This document shows, piece after piece, positions 1 to 8,263 of a DNA stretch of 64,000 nt. The DNA lies in contig NZ_CP110005.1 in assembly GCF_025947225.1 (NCBI RefSeq), forward strand, positions 1,612,001-1,676,000. Reading direction: 5' to 3'. Source of the stretch: Flavobacterium sp. N2270 (GTDB lineage: Bacteria > Bacteroidota > Bacteroidia > Flavobacteriales > Flavobacteriaceae). A program made the translations under genes and the position numbers. The notes under the pieces are model-generated. The model ran no database searches, was not told the origin of the DNA, and saw only the letters and a list, made by a program, of their open reading frames with translations. Numbering within the stretch: position 1 is the stretch's first letter; every line of letters begins with the position of its first letter.

Positions 1-1
1 T

Positions 2-382
2 TGGGCAAAAAAATGGGAAGCAAGTAAAGAATTAGCTTGGCAACCAAAATTTACTGAATTAGTAAATATTGTTTTGACTAAAAAGAAGAAAGATCTTACT
101 TTTCAAGAAGGTTTAAAAAGTGCTAAATATACTTTAATTGTTGATGTTGTTTGGATGTACCCAGGTTATAACGTTGTTATGGCTAAAAAAGGAGCTAAAG
201 TAACTACAGTTTTACGTTTTGTTGAAACTGCAAACAGAAGTAATGTTTTATTAGAATTAACTAGTGAAAACGCACCTGGAGATGTTTTTGGCGGATCATT
301 TAGTAATGAAGATAGAATTAGAGAAGGTTTTGCTAAAACAGGAAAAACATTAGCAGCATTAATTTTGAAAAATGTAAAATAA
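2..382 (+). CDS. Hypothetical protein, 5'-truncated by the window edge
   Basis: The reading frame is open from base 2 with no start codon before the edge, so the gene begins to the left of the window and only its C-terminal 126 residues are visible. I do not recognise a named family. The visible part shares a pattern with the next gene (459-1040): a Trp-rich segment, QPxF, an Asn, KYT, then VWxYPGY, a beta-rich stretch with VETAN or FETNN, and a C-terminal helix. The two are therefore tandem paralogues. In the other copy this region follows a signal peptide, so this protein is probably also exported. A strong hairpin terminator follows. The function is unknown. Confidence 0.75.
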   Translation, partial: WAKKWEASKELAWQPKFTELVNIVLTKKKKDLTFQEGLKSAKYTLIVDVVWMYPGYNVVMAKKGAKVTTVLRFVETANRSNVLLELTSENAPGDVFGGSFSNEDRIREGFAKTGKTLAALILKNVK

Positions 383-400
383 TTTTTTTTAAATAATTTT

Positions 401-433
401 AAAAAGCCTAGTAATTATTACTAGGCTTTTTTT
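401..433 (+). terminator. Rho-independent terminator
   Basis: A near-perfect inverted repeat has arms at 401-415 and 417-431 with core GCCTAGTAAT. It is flanked by an A-run on the left and a T-run on the right, 19 bases after the stop at 382. It ends transcription of the first gene and could work in both directions. Confidence 0.85.
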
Positions 434-458
434 ATTTTCGTTTTTTTAAAATTCAATA

Positions 459-1040
459 ATGAAAAAGTCTACGTTATTATTTATTGTTCTTATCTCATCA
501 TTTAGTTTTGCTCAGCGCTATAAAACAATAAGTGGTAATCTTAAAAATCTAAAAGGAATTTCAGAGTATAATATTACGTTTGATTATTCACATATTGAAG
601 TTCATGGATATGCATCAGAAGAGATGTATTTGAATGAAAAAATGGATAAAAGAAAAAATGAAGAAGGAAAGGCAGAAGAATTTAAAAAAGAATGGTTTGA
701 AAGCAGAACATCTAAATATCAACCAGCTTTTATAAGTTATTTTAATAATCGTTTTTCTAATGGAGAAATTATACTTTTAGAAAACAATGAAACTAAGTAT
801 ACAATGAACATAAGTACTGTTTGGATTTATCCAGGATACTTTATGGAGCCTTCAAAAATTTCAGTAATCATTTCAGTTTTTGAAACAAACAACCCAAATA
901 AAGTTCTTACGAAGGTTATGTTTGAAAAAGTAATTGGAATTGAAAAAGAACATTTTAATAATAATTTAAGCAGTAGAGTAACAAATGCTTATGAAAAATT
1001 AGCTAAAAACTTATCAATTCAACTTAAACGATTTTTATAA
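459..1040 (+). CDS. Secreted hypothetical protein, paralogue of the preceding gene
   Basis: The protein has 193 residues. Residues 1-19 (MKKSTLLFIVLISSFSFAQ) form a clear Sec signal peptide ending in a typical flavobacterial FAQ cleavage site, so it is exported to the periplasm or envelope. The mature part is charged and lacks membrane segments. Its C-terminal half carries the VWIYPGY motif and the VFETNN stretch shared with the truncated gene to its left, which marks a local duplication. No catalytic motif is visible and I do not recognise the family. It has its own flanking terminators and so is probably monocistronic. Confidence 0.8.
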   Translation: MKKSTLLFIVLISSFSFAQRYKTISGNLKNLKGISEYNITFDYSHIEVHGYASEEMYLNEKMDKRKNEEGKAEEFKKEWFESRTSKYQPAFISYFNNRFSNGEIILLENNETKYTMNISTVWIYPGYFMEPSKISVIISVFETNNPNKVLTKVMFEKVIGIEKEHFNNNLSSRVTNAYEKLAKNLSIQLKRFL

Positions 1041-1051
1041 ATAAAAGAATA

Positions 1052-1085
1052 AAAAAACCTAGTGTATTATACTAGGTTTTTTTTT
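1052..1085. terminator. Bidirectional terminator between convergent genes
   Basis: A hairpin with arms at about 1052-1063 and 1071-1082 (core ACCTAGT / ACTAGGT) has an A-run before it and a T-run after it. It sits between the plus-strand gene ending at 1040 and the minus-strand gene ending at 1084. It overlaps the last bases of the latter, so it can serve both. Confidence 0.85.
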
Positions 1086-2331
1086 ATTGTTGTTTTTCTT
1101 TTTCAAGATTAATCATATAAGCCATGTTTTTAATAACATTGTCGTGTTTTTTAACAAAAGAATTTTCTTTATTCCAAACATAACCGGCTAAAACAGCACA
1201 TATTTTTTCTTTTACTTCAGGGTTTTCAGGTTGGTGGAAAAATAAGGTTTGTAAATTTCCAGTATACCATTCTTTTACATAAGTTGTAAAAACACCAATT
1301 CCATCTTTCATGTATTTGGAATATTCTATTTCCCAATCTACTTTTTCGCCATTTAATTCTTTAATAATTAATTTTGCAGCTAATATTCCAGATTCGGTAG
1401 CAAAAGCTACTCCCGATGAAAAAACTGGATCTAAAAATTCAGAACTATTTCCGGTTAAAACAAAACCATCGCCGTACATTTTCTTAACAGATCGAGAATA
1501 GTTTTCTAATTTTATTGGTTCAAAAAGAAATTCTGTATTACCAAATCTTTTAATATAAAATTCAGATAATTGAATAGCATTTCTTAAGGCTTCTGCATTG
1601 TCTTTATTTTCTGAAAGCGAATTTATATAAGTAGTAGGTGCTACAATACCAAGACTTGTATTTCCATTTGAAAATGGAATAACCCATAACCATACTTCAG
1701 TTTCTAAAATATCAAATGAAATTAAAGTACCTTCTTCACCTTCAGGTCGATTAACATCTACAACATGTGAAAAAATAGAAGAGTGTGGATCTAAACCAGA
1801 AGGCGTATCTAAATCTAACAAACGAGGTAAAACTCTACCATATCCGCTAGAGTCTATAATGTGTTTAGCGTGAATTTCTTTAACTTCTCCGTTTTTAGAT
1901 TTAACTGTAGTAATTGAGTTTGTTCCTTCAAATCTAACAGCAGTTACTTCGGCTTCAAATTCTAAATCAATTCCCTTATTAATTACTTCGTCAGCTAGTG
2001 TTTTATCAAAATCGGCTCTTGGAACCTGCCAAGTCCAATCCCAACCTTCGCCAAATTTTTTACTAAAATCAAAAACACAAATTTCTTCACCTCTAATGAA
2101 TCTTGCGCCTAATTTTTTTTCAAAATTCATTTTGTTTAAAGCAGGTAATAAGCCAGCTTCATCAAAATGATCCATAACTCTAGGAATTAAACTTTCGCCT
2201 ACTACAAGTCGTGGAAATTTAGTTTTTTCAACAACTTTAACTTTAATGTTGTTTTTATGTAAAAAAGACGAAGAAACACAACCCGAAGGGCCCGCACCTA
2301 TAATTAAAACATCTACTTCTTCTTTAGTCAT
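1084..2331 (-). CDS. Flavin-dependent halogenase-like oxidoreductase
   Basis: The protein has 415 residues. An N-terminal Rossmann FAD-binding motif GAGPSG lies at residues 12-17, and VGESLIP at about 44-50. A Lys-rich EKKLGARF segment at about 71-78 sits where family members carry the catalytic lysine. WLWVIP at 214-219 fits the WxWxIP signature of flavin-dependent halogenases, which separates them from monooxygenases. A late GD-type FAD contact (YGDGFVLTGNSS) follows. The family halogenates activated aromatic rings, or is simply called tryptophan-halogenase-like. It faces away from the flexirubin cluster and shares its upstream region with tyrosine ammonia-lyase, so it may tailor the pigment aryl head group. 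A geranylgeranyl-reductase-like oxidoreductase is the alternative. Confidence 0.8.
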   Translation of the reverse strand: MTKEEVDVLIIGAGPSGCVSSSFLHKNNIKVKVVEKTKFPRLVVGESLIPRVMDHFDEAGLLPALNKMNFEKKLGARFIRGEEICVFDFSKKFGEGWDWTWQVPRADFDKTLADEVINKGIDLEFEAEVTAVRFEGTNSITTVKSKNGEVKEIHAKHIIDSSGYGRVLPRLLDLDTPSGLDPHSSIFSHVVDVNRPEGEEGTLISFDILETEVWLWVIPFSNGNTSLGIVAPTTYINSLSENKDNAEALRNAIQLSEFYIKRFGNTEFLFEPIKLENYSRSVKKMYGDGFVLTGNSSEFLDPVFSSGVAFATESGILAAKLIIKELNGEKVDWEIEYSKYMKDGIGVFTTYVKEWYTGNLQTLFFHQPENPEVKEKICAVLAGYVWNKENSFVKKHDNVIKNMAYMINLEKEKQQ

Positions 2332-2360
2332 TAATTCTCTATTTTTATTTTTAATTATAT

Positions 2361-2368
2361 TATATTTG
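2361..2368 (+). promoter_or_regulatory. Candidate -7 promoter element for the flexirubin run
   Basis: TATATTTG matches the Bacteroidota sigma factor -7 consensus TAnnTTTG. It lies 77 bases upstream of the ammonia-lyase start, in the divergent intergenic region. No convincing -33 TTTG partner is visible, so this is a candidate only. It would leave a leader of about 70 bases containing a hairpin. Confidence 0.4.
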
Positions 2369-2404
2369 CCACATCAAATTAAGCACATAAATTTTAAATA
2401 AAAA

Positions 2405-2426
2405 AGCAGAAGACAAGTTTTCTGCT
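2405..2426 (+). promoter_or_regulatory. Leader hairpin before the ammonia-lyase gene
   Basis: AGCAGAA at 2405-2411 pairs with TTCTGCT at 2420-2426 around an 8-base loop. It lies 18 bases upstream of the ATG at 2445, inside the probable 5' leader. It could affect translation or mRNA stability. It has no T-run, so it is not a terminator. Confidence 0.35.
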
Positions 2427-2444
2427 AATAAATAGTATAATTGA

Positions 2445-3962
2445 ATGAGTATTATTAATGAGTATTTGAGTTTAAAGGAATTTAAAACGATAGTTTTTGA
2501 AAATAAAGAAGTTGAAGTAAGTGATGCGGTTCAAAACCGTGTAATGGAGAGCTTTAATTTTTTAAAAGAATTTTCTACAAACAAGGTTATATATGGAGTA
2601 AATACTGGTTTTGGACCAATGGCTCAATATAGAATCAAAGATGAAGATAGAATTCAATTACAGTATAATTTAATTAGAAGTCATTCATCTGGTACAGGAA
2701 AACCTTTAAGTCCTGTAAACGTTAAATCAGCAATTTTAGCTCGTTTAAATACACTTTCGTTAGGAAATTCAGGAGTTCATCCTTCTGTAATTCATTTAAT
2801 GAAAGAATTTATAAATAGAGATATTACACCTCTTATTTTTGAACATGGTGGAGTAGGAGCAAGTGGAGATTTAGTTCAGTTAGCTCATTTAGCATTAACA
2901 TTAATTGGTGAAGGAGAAGTTTTTTACAAAGGTGAAAGAAGACAAACTAAAGATGTTTTTGAAATTGAAAAACTAGAACCTATTCAAGTGGAAATTAGAG
3001 AAGGTTTAGCTTTAATGAATGGAACTTCTGTAATGACAGGAATAGGAATTGTAAATGTTAATAATGCTGAAAAATTATTGGATTGGTCAATTAAATGTTC
3101 TTGTGCAATTAACGAAATTGTTCAAGCTTATGATGATCATTTATCTTCTGAATTAAATAATACAAAACGTCATTTTGGACAGCAAGAAATTGCAAATAGA
3201 ATGCGTACAAATTTAAAAGACAGTAAACTAGTTAGGAAAAGAGAAGAGCATCTTTATTCAGGAGAAAATAAAGAAGAAGTGTTTAAAGAGAAAGTACAAG
3301 AGTATTATTCACTTAGATGTGTTCCTCAAATTTTAGGACCAGTTTTAGATACTGTAAATGAAGTGGCAAAAGTATTAGAAAACGAAATTAACTCGGCTAA
3401 TGATAATCCAATAGTTGATGTTAAAAATAAACATGTTTACCATGGCGGTAATTTTCACGGAGATTATATTTCACTAGAAATGGATAAATTAAAGCTTGTG
3501 GTAACAAAGCTTTCAATGTTGTCTGAGCGCCAATTGAATTATCTGTTAAATTCAAAAATTAATGAAATTTTGCCTCCATTTGTAAACTTAGGTACACTAG
3601 GCTTTAATTTTGGAATGCAAGGAGTACAGTTTACCGCAACTTCAACTACTGCCGAAAACCAAATGCTTTCAAACTCTATGTATGTTCATAGTATTCCTAA
3701 CAATAATGATAACCAAGATATTGTAAGTATGGGAACAAATGCAGCTGTAATTACAAGTAAAGTAATTGAAAATGCTTTTGAAGTTTTAGCAATTGAGTTA
3801 ATAACAATTGTACAAGCTATTGATGCTTTAGAATTTAAAAATGAAATTTCGTCTGTTACAAAAGAAATGTATAACGAAGTAAGAAAAATAATACCAACTT
3901 TTAAAGAAGATCAAGTAATGTACCCTTTTGTACAGCAAGTTAAAGATTATTTAATGAAGTAA
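2445..3962 (+). CDS. Tyrosine ammonia-lyase (flexirubin starter unit)
   Basis: The protein has 505 residues and belongs to the aromatic amino acid ammonia-lyase family. The MIO-forming triad Ala139-Ser140-Gly141 sits in GGVGASGDL. The catalytic Tyr50 lies in IYGVNTGFG, and there is an RSHSSGTG segment at 78-85 and a C-terminal NNNDNQD motif. From memory it is very close along its whole length to the characterised tyrosine ammonia-lyase of Flavobacterium johnsoniae (506 residues). I therefore call the substrate tyrosine and the product 4-coumarate, rather than histidine and urocanate. It heads the 31 kb pigment run. It would supply the aryl head of the polyene in the cytoplasm. Automated annotation may call it HutH. 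Confidence 0.92.
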   Translation: MSIINEYLSLKEFKTIVFENKEVEVSDAVQNRVMESFNFLKEFSTNKVIYGVNTGFGPMAQYRIKDEDRIQLQYNLIRSHSSGTGKPLSPVNVKSAILARLNTLSLGNSGVHPSVIHLMKEFINRDITPLIFEHGGVGASGDLVQLAHLALTLIGEGEVFYKGERRQTKDVFEIEKLEPIQVEIREGLALMNGTSVMTGIGIVNVNNAEKLLDWSIKCSCAINEIVQAYDDHLSSELNNTKRHFGQQEIANRMRTNLKDSKLVRKREEHLYSGENKEEVFKEKVQEYYSLRCVPQILGPVLDTVNEVAKVLENEINSANDNPIVDVKNKHVYHGGNFHGDYISLEMDKLKLVVTKLSMLSERQLNYLLNSKINEILPPFVNLGTLGFNFGMQGVQFTATSTTAENQMLSNSMYVHSIPNNNDNQDIVSMGTNAAVITSKVIENAFEVLAIELITIVQAIDALEFKNEISSVTKEMYNEVRKIIPTFKEDQVMYPFVQQVKDYLMK

Positions 3963-3984
3963 AATAATTTAATTCCTTTTGAAA

Positions 3985-5094
3985 ATGAAAAAGATATTTT
4001 TATTATTGATTTTAATTTCCCAAACTATTCTTGCACAAGAAATTGCTTTAATTAGAAAAGATGGAAAATTTGGATACATATCAAAATCTGGAGATTTTGT
4101 AATTCAGCCTAAATTTAAAGTAGCAAAAAACTTCTCTGACGGTTTAGCTGCAGTAGAAGAAAATGGTCAATGGGGTTTTATTGATAATAAAGGAACTTTT
4201 GTTATTAAACCACAATTTTCAAATGTTAAATATTTTGATAATGGAGTTTGTGTGGTAGAAAAAGACAAGCAATGGATTTATATCAACAAAAAAGGAGAAA
4301 CTTTAAAAATGCCTTCGTCAGATAAACTTTACGATTTTGAAGATGGAATTGCCTTTATAAAACAAGGTGATAAAATTGGGCTTATTAATATTAAAGGGGA
4401 AACAGTTTTACAACCTAAATATGATGTTATTAAATCTTTTGATGGAAATTTTGCAAGAGTTAGAGATAACGATAAATGGGGAATTATAAATAAAGATGGA
4501 AAAGTAATTGTACCATTAGAATATCAAGAAATAGGAGAGTATTCAAACAATATGACTTGGGGAAGAAAAGGTGATGATTTTGGTGTAATTCATTCAACTG
4601 GTTTTGTGCCAGTTGCAGGAGTAGATAAAATTTGGGATTTTAACGGCCAAGAGGTTACTTATGCTAGAAAAGATAAAAAAATAGGTTTTATCGACACAAA
4701 AGGGAATTGGGTTATTGAAGCCAAATTTGATAAAGCAAAAAGTTTTTATAAAGATTTAGCACCAGTTGCAGTTGGTAAAAAATGGGGATTTGTTAATAAA
4801 AAAGGCATCGTCATAATAGATTATGTATATGAAGATGCTGAGGTTTTTAGTGCTGACGGTTTAGCACCAGTTAAAAATAAAGAATGGGGATTTATTGATG
4901 TAAATGGAAAATTAGTAATTCCAACAAATTATCAAATAACAGCTGGTGGTTTTGGTATTTTTAGAAAAGAAGAAAAAGGATTCGTAGCAGGAATTGCTAG
5001 AGTCAAAAAAGATAAAAGTTGGGGTTATTTAAAAACTGATGGTTCAGTATTAGGAAATCAGTGGTTTGAAAACGCAGAATTATTTCAAAAATAA
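3985..5094 (+). CDS. WG-repeat protein, secreted
   Basis: A signal peptide (MKKIFLLLILISQTILAQ) is followed by about ten repeats of roughly 25-45 residues built on W-G-F-I/Y-x-x-x-G patterns (QWGFID, KWGIIN, KWGFVN, EWGFID, SWGYLK). These are WG (KWG) repeats, which fold as beta-propeller-like blades in surface or periplasmic proteins. A TTG six bases upstream is in frame, but the ATG at 3985 gives a cleaner signal peptide. The gene lies between the ammonia-lyase and a ketoreductase with short gaps. A role in the pigment pathway is not evident from sequence and it may be a passenger. Confidence 0.88.
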   Translation: MKKIFLLLILISQTILAQEIALIRKDGKFGYISKSGDFVIQPKFKVAKNFSDGLAAVEENGQWGFIDNKGTFVIKPQFSNVKYFDNGVCVVEKDKQWIYINKKGETLKMPSSDKLYDFEDGIAFIKQGDKIGLINIKGETVLQPKYDVIKSFDGNFARVRDNDKWGIINKDGKVIVPLEYQEIGEYSNNMTWGRKGDDFGVIHSTGFVPVAGVDKIWDFNGQEVTYARKDKKIGFIDTKGNWVIEAKFDKAKSFYKDLAPVAVGKKWGFVNKKGIVIIDYVYEDAEVFSADGLAPVKNKEWGFIDVNGKLVIPTNYQITAGGFGIFRKEEKGFVAGIARVKKDKSWGYLKTDGSVLGNQWFENAELFQK

Positions 5095-5099
5095 AATAT

Positions 5100-5831
5100 A
5101 TGAAGTGTGCATTAGTAACAGGTGGTTCTAGAGGAATTGGTAGCGCAATTTGCCAAAAATTAGCAGAAGATAGTAATTATCATATTTTGATAAATTACCA
5201 ATCAAATGCAGATGCTGCAAATGAAACTTTAAAAGCAATACAAGAAAAAGGAGCAACAGGAGAAATTATTCAATTTGATGTAACAAATTTTGAAGAGGTT
5301 TCATCTGTTTTAACAAAATGGCAAGAAGCTAACCCTGAAGCTATTGTTGAGGTAATTGTGAATAATGCAGGAATTACTAAAGACGGACTTTTCATGTGGA
5401 TGACACCAGAAGATTGGTCAAAAGTAATCAACACAAGTTTGAATGGATTTTTCAACGTAACTAATTTTTTCATCCAAAAAATGTTGCGTAATAAATACGG
5501 TAGAATAGTAAATATGGTTTCTGTTTCTGGAGTAAAAGGAACACCAGGTCAAACCAATTATTCTGCTGCAAAAGGAGCTGTTGTTGCAGCAACAAAAGCG
5601 CTTGCGCAAGAAGTTGCAAAACGAAATATTACTGTAAATGCAGTTGCTCCAGGTTTTATTCGTACAGATATGACGAGTAATTTAGATGAAAAAGAGTTAA
5701 TTAAAATGGTACCTGCAAATCGTTTTGGTGAAGCAGATGAAGTTGCTGATTTAGTGAGTTTTTTAGTTTCAAAAAAATCAGGTTATATCACAGGTGAAAT
5801 TATTAATATAAATGGTGGTATTTATTCATAA
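5100..5831 (+). CDS. fabG: 3-oxoacyl-ACP reductase (FabG-type SDR)
   Basis: The protein has 243 residues, normal for a short-chain dehydrogenase. The NADP-binding motif TGGSRGIG is at residues 7-14 and NNAG at 88-91. The catalytic set is Asn111, Ser141, Tyr154 and Lys158 (YSAAK). It reduces the beta-keto group of acyl-ACP intermediates during polyene extension. It starts 6 bases after the WG-repeat gene and is followed within 12 bases by a ketosynthase, so it is co-transcribed. In this setting it matches the ketoreductase of aryl polyene systems rather than housekeeping FabG. Confidence 0.9.
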   Translation: MKCALVTGGSRGIGSAICQKLAEDSNYHILINYQSNADAANETLKAIQEKGATGEIIQFDVTNFEEVSSVLTKWQEANPEAIVEVIVNNAGITKDGLFMWMTPEDWSKVINTSLNGFFNVTNFFIQKMLRNKYGRIVNMVSVSGVKGTPGQTNYSAAKGAVVAATKALAQEVAKRNITVNAVAPGFIRTDMTSNLDEKELIKMVPANRFGEADEVADLVSFLVSKKSGYITGEIININGGIYS

Positions 5832-5842
5832 ATTATTATTTG

Positions 5843-7069
5843 ATGAGTAGAAGAGTTGTAATAACTGGAATGGGAATTTATTCTTGTATAGGAACTTCTT
5901 TAGAAGAAGTGAAGCAATCTTTATATGAAGGTAAATCAGGAATTAAATATGATGAAGAGCGTAAAGAATTTGGTTTTCGTTCTGCTTTATCTGGTATGGT
6001 TCCAAGACCAGATTTAAAAAATTTATTAAGTAGAAGACAAAGAATAAGTATAGGTGAGGAAACCGAATACGCTTACATGGCTACAATTGAAGCATTAAAA
6101 AATGCTAAAATTGAAGATAGCTATTTTGATGATAATGAAGTAGGTATCTTGTACGGTAACGATAGTGTTTCAATGGCAATTATCGAAGCTACAGATATTA
6201 TTAGAGAAAAAAAAGATACTACATTAATAGGTTCTGGAGCTATTTTTAAATCCATGAACTCTACGGTTACAATGAATCTTTCTACTATATTTAGATTAAG
6301 AGGAATTAACTTAACTATAAGTGCTGCATGTGCAAGTGGTTCGCATTCAGTTGGTTTAGGTTATCATTTAATAAAAAGCGGACTTCAAGAAATGATTATT
6401 TGCGGTGGAGCTCAAGAAATTAATAAATACGCAATGGCTAGTTTTGATGGTTTAGGTGTTTTTTCGCCAGATGAAGAAAATCCGTCAAAAGCTTCAAGAC
6501 CATTTGATGTCTCAAGAAATGGTTTAATACCCAGTGGTGGTGGCGCAACATTAATTTTAGAAAGTTACGAATCTGCAGTTAAAAGAGGAGCGCCAATTAT
6601 TGCAGAAGTTATGGGATATGGTTTTTCTTCAAACGGAGGTCATATTTCTACTCCAAATATGGAAGGACCGGCAACAGCAATGAAAAGAGCGTTAGAGCAA
6701 GCTGATTTACAACCATCAGATATTGATTATATCAATGCTCATGCAACATCAACACCAGTTGGAGATGCAAACGAAGCAAAAGCAATTTTTGAAATTTTTG
6801 GTGAATGTAACACTCCAGTAAGTTCTACAAAATCTATGACAGGTCACGAATGTTGGATGGCAGGAGCAAGCGAGCTAATCTACTCTACTATAATGATGGA
6901 AAATTCATTTGTAGCGCCAAATATAAATTTTGAAAATCCAGATGAAGATTCAAAGAAAATAAATATTGTTTCTTCTACATTAAATAAAAAAATTGATATA
7001 TTTTTGTCAAATTCATTTGGGTTTGGTGGGACAAATTCAGCATTAATTGTTAAAAAATTTAAAAAATAA
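5843..7069 (+). CDS. Beta-ketoacyl-ACP synthase (FabF-like), complete triad
   Basis: This 408-residue ketosynthase of the thiolase fold has Cys163 in SAACASGS, His300 in NAHATSTP and His335 in KSMTGHE, so it should be catalytically competent. It joins an acyl group to malonyl-ACP by decarboxylative condensation. A TTG codon precedes the ATG at 5843 in frame; the ATG is chosen because it aligns with the usual MSRRVVITGMG start. It is followed 2 bases later by an acyl carrier protein, a typical ketosynthase-ACP pairing. It is one of three intact ketosynthases in the cluster, and which step it performs cannot be told from sequence. Confidence 0.9.
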   Translation: MSRRVVITGMGIYSCIGTSLEEVKQSLYEGKSGIKYDEERKEFGFRSALSGMVPRPDLKNLLSRRQRISIGEETEYAYMATIEALKNAKIEDSYFDDNEVGILYGNDSVSMAIIEATDIIREKKDTTLIGSGAIFKSMNSTVTMNLSTIFRLRGINLTISAACASGSHSVGLGYHLIKSGLQEMIICGGAQEINKYAMASFDGLGVFSPDEENPSKASRPFDVSRNGLIPSGGGATLILESYESAVKRGAPIIAEVMGYGFSSNGGHISTPNMEGPATAMKRALEQADLQPSDIDYINAHATSTPVGDANEAKAIFEIFGECNTPVSSTKSMTGHECWMAGASELIYSTIMMENSFVAPNINFENPDEDSKKINIVSSTLNKKIDIFLSNSFGFGGTNSALIVKKFKK

Positions 7070-7071
7070 AA

Positions 7072-7323
7072 ATGAGTAAAGCAGAAATTATAGAGATTAC
7101 TAATGGATTTTTAGTTGATGAATTTGAGGTTGATGGAGATTTAATTACTTCTGAAGCTAATTTAAAAGATACTTTAGGCTTAGATAGTTTAGATTATGTA
7201 GACTTAGTAGTTACAATTGAAGCTAATTTTGGTGTAAAATTAGGTGAAGCAGATTTTGTAGGCGTTGTATCTTTTCAAGATTTTTACGATTTAATTGAAA
7301 ATAAAATAAAAGCTAAGGTTTAA
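7072..7323 (+). CDS. Acyl carrier protein
   Basis: The protein has 83 residues and is acidic, with the phosphopantetheine attachment motif LGLDSLDYVDL. Ser39 is the modified residue. It carries growing acyl chains as thioesters for the ketosynthases on either side. A second, different carrier protein lies at 18499-18756. Two-carrier clusters are usual in aryl polyene and flexirubin pathways, where each half of the product may have its own carrier. Confidence 0.92.
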   Translation: MSKAEIIEITNGFLVDEFEVDGDLITSEANLKDTLGLDSLDYVDLVVTIEANFGVKLGEADFVGVVSFQDFYDLIENKIKAKV

Positions 7324-7327
7324 TCCT

Positions 7328-8209
7328 ATGAGTAAGTGGGACGGAAAGTCTAAAGGAACACTACTAGGCTATAAAATATTTGTTTTTTGTATTAGGAAGT
7401 TAGGAATTAAAGCCGCTTATTTTGTGCTTTACTTTGTAGCCTCCTATTATTTTTTATTCCTTAAAAAGAGTAACCAAGCTATTTTTTATTACTTTAATAA
7501 AAGATTAAAATATTCTTATTTTAAATCTAAAATTCATGTCTTTAAAAGTTACTTCACTTTTGGTCAAACAATTATAGACAAAACAGCAATTAATGCAGGT
7601 TTAAGAAATAAGTTCACTTACGAATTTGATGGAATAGATATTTTAAAAAAATTATTAGCTGAAAAAAAAGGGGGTGTTTTAATAAGCGCTCATGTTGGTA
7701 ATTTTGAAATTGCAGAACATTTTTTTGCAGAAATTGATTTAGATTGCCAAATTAGCCTTGTTACTACAGATCAAGAACATTCTGTTATTAAGAATTATTT
7801 AGAAAGCATATCTGAAAAAAGATCTACAATTAAATTTATAATTGTCAAAGACGATTTGTCTCACATATATGACATAAACAATGCTTTGTCTAATAACGAA
7901 CTTATTTGTTTTACAGGCGACAGATATTTTGAAGGGGTAAAATGTTTAAAAGGTAATTTATTAGGTGAAGAAGCTAACTTTCCAGCCGGACCTTTTTTAA
8001 TTGCTTCTCGTTTGCAAGTTCCTGTTGTTTTTGTTTACGTTATGAAAGAAGATAATTTACATTATCATTTATATACTAAAGAATCAAATGCAAAACATAG
8101 AGACGCGCAAGGATTATTAAACGCGTATCTTGAAAGTGTTGAATATATCTTAGAAAAATACCCAATTCAATGGTTTAATTATTTCGATTTTTGGGATAAA
8201 CTTAATTAA
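7328..8209 (+). CDS. Lysophospholipid/lipid A-type acyltransferase (HtrB/LpxL-like)
   Basis: The protein has 293 residues. A hydrophobic N-terminal segment at about 28-46 suggests membrane association. The catalytic HX4E motif of the LpxL/HtrB family appears as HVGNFE at 122-127, and a later FTGDRYF segment resembles the family's GDR/GRR site. Such enzymes move an acyl chain from ACP to a hydroxyl acceptor on the inner membrane. The gene follows the ACP by 4 bases. It may esterify the pigment or attach the aryl polyene to a lipid-like anchor. The acceptor is an inference. Confidence 0.82.
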   Translation: MSKWDGKSKGTLLGYKIFVFCIRKLGIKAAYFVLYFVASYYFLFLKKSNQAIFYYFNKRLKYSYFKSKIHVFKSYFTFGQTIIDKTAINAGLRNKFTYEFDGIDILKKLLAEKKGGVLISAHVGNFEIAEHFFAEIDLDCQISLVTTDQEHSVIKNYLESISEKRSTIKFIIVKDDLSHIYDINNALSNNELICFTGDRYFEGVKCLKGNLLGEEANFPAGPFLIASRLQVPVVFVYVMKEDNLHYHLYTKESNAKHRDAQGLLNAYLESVEYILEKYPIQWFNYFDFWDKLN

Positions 8210-8220
8210 TAATTTTAATA

Positions 8221-8252
8221 AGCTGGAATTTCGATTCTTCAGGTTTTTAGCT
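8221..8252 (+). promoter_or_regulatory. Intra-operon hairpin with TTCG loop
   Basis: An inverted repeat closes as AGCT...AGCT, CTG...CAG and GAAT-TTCG-ATTC between the acyltransferase and oxidoreductase genes. It is followed closely by the ATG at 8264. It could be a processing or attenuation hairpin. There is no strong T-run after it, so it is unlikely to terminate fully. Confidence 0.35.
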
Positions 8253-8263
8253 ATAAATAAAAT

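Noticed and set aside
2445..3962. Annotation as histidine ammonia-lyase (HutH)
   Set aside because: No other histidine-degradation gene is nearby and the sequence is close to a characterised flavobacterial tyrosine ammonia-lyase within a pigment cluster.
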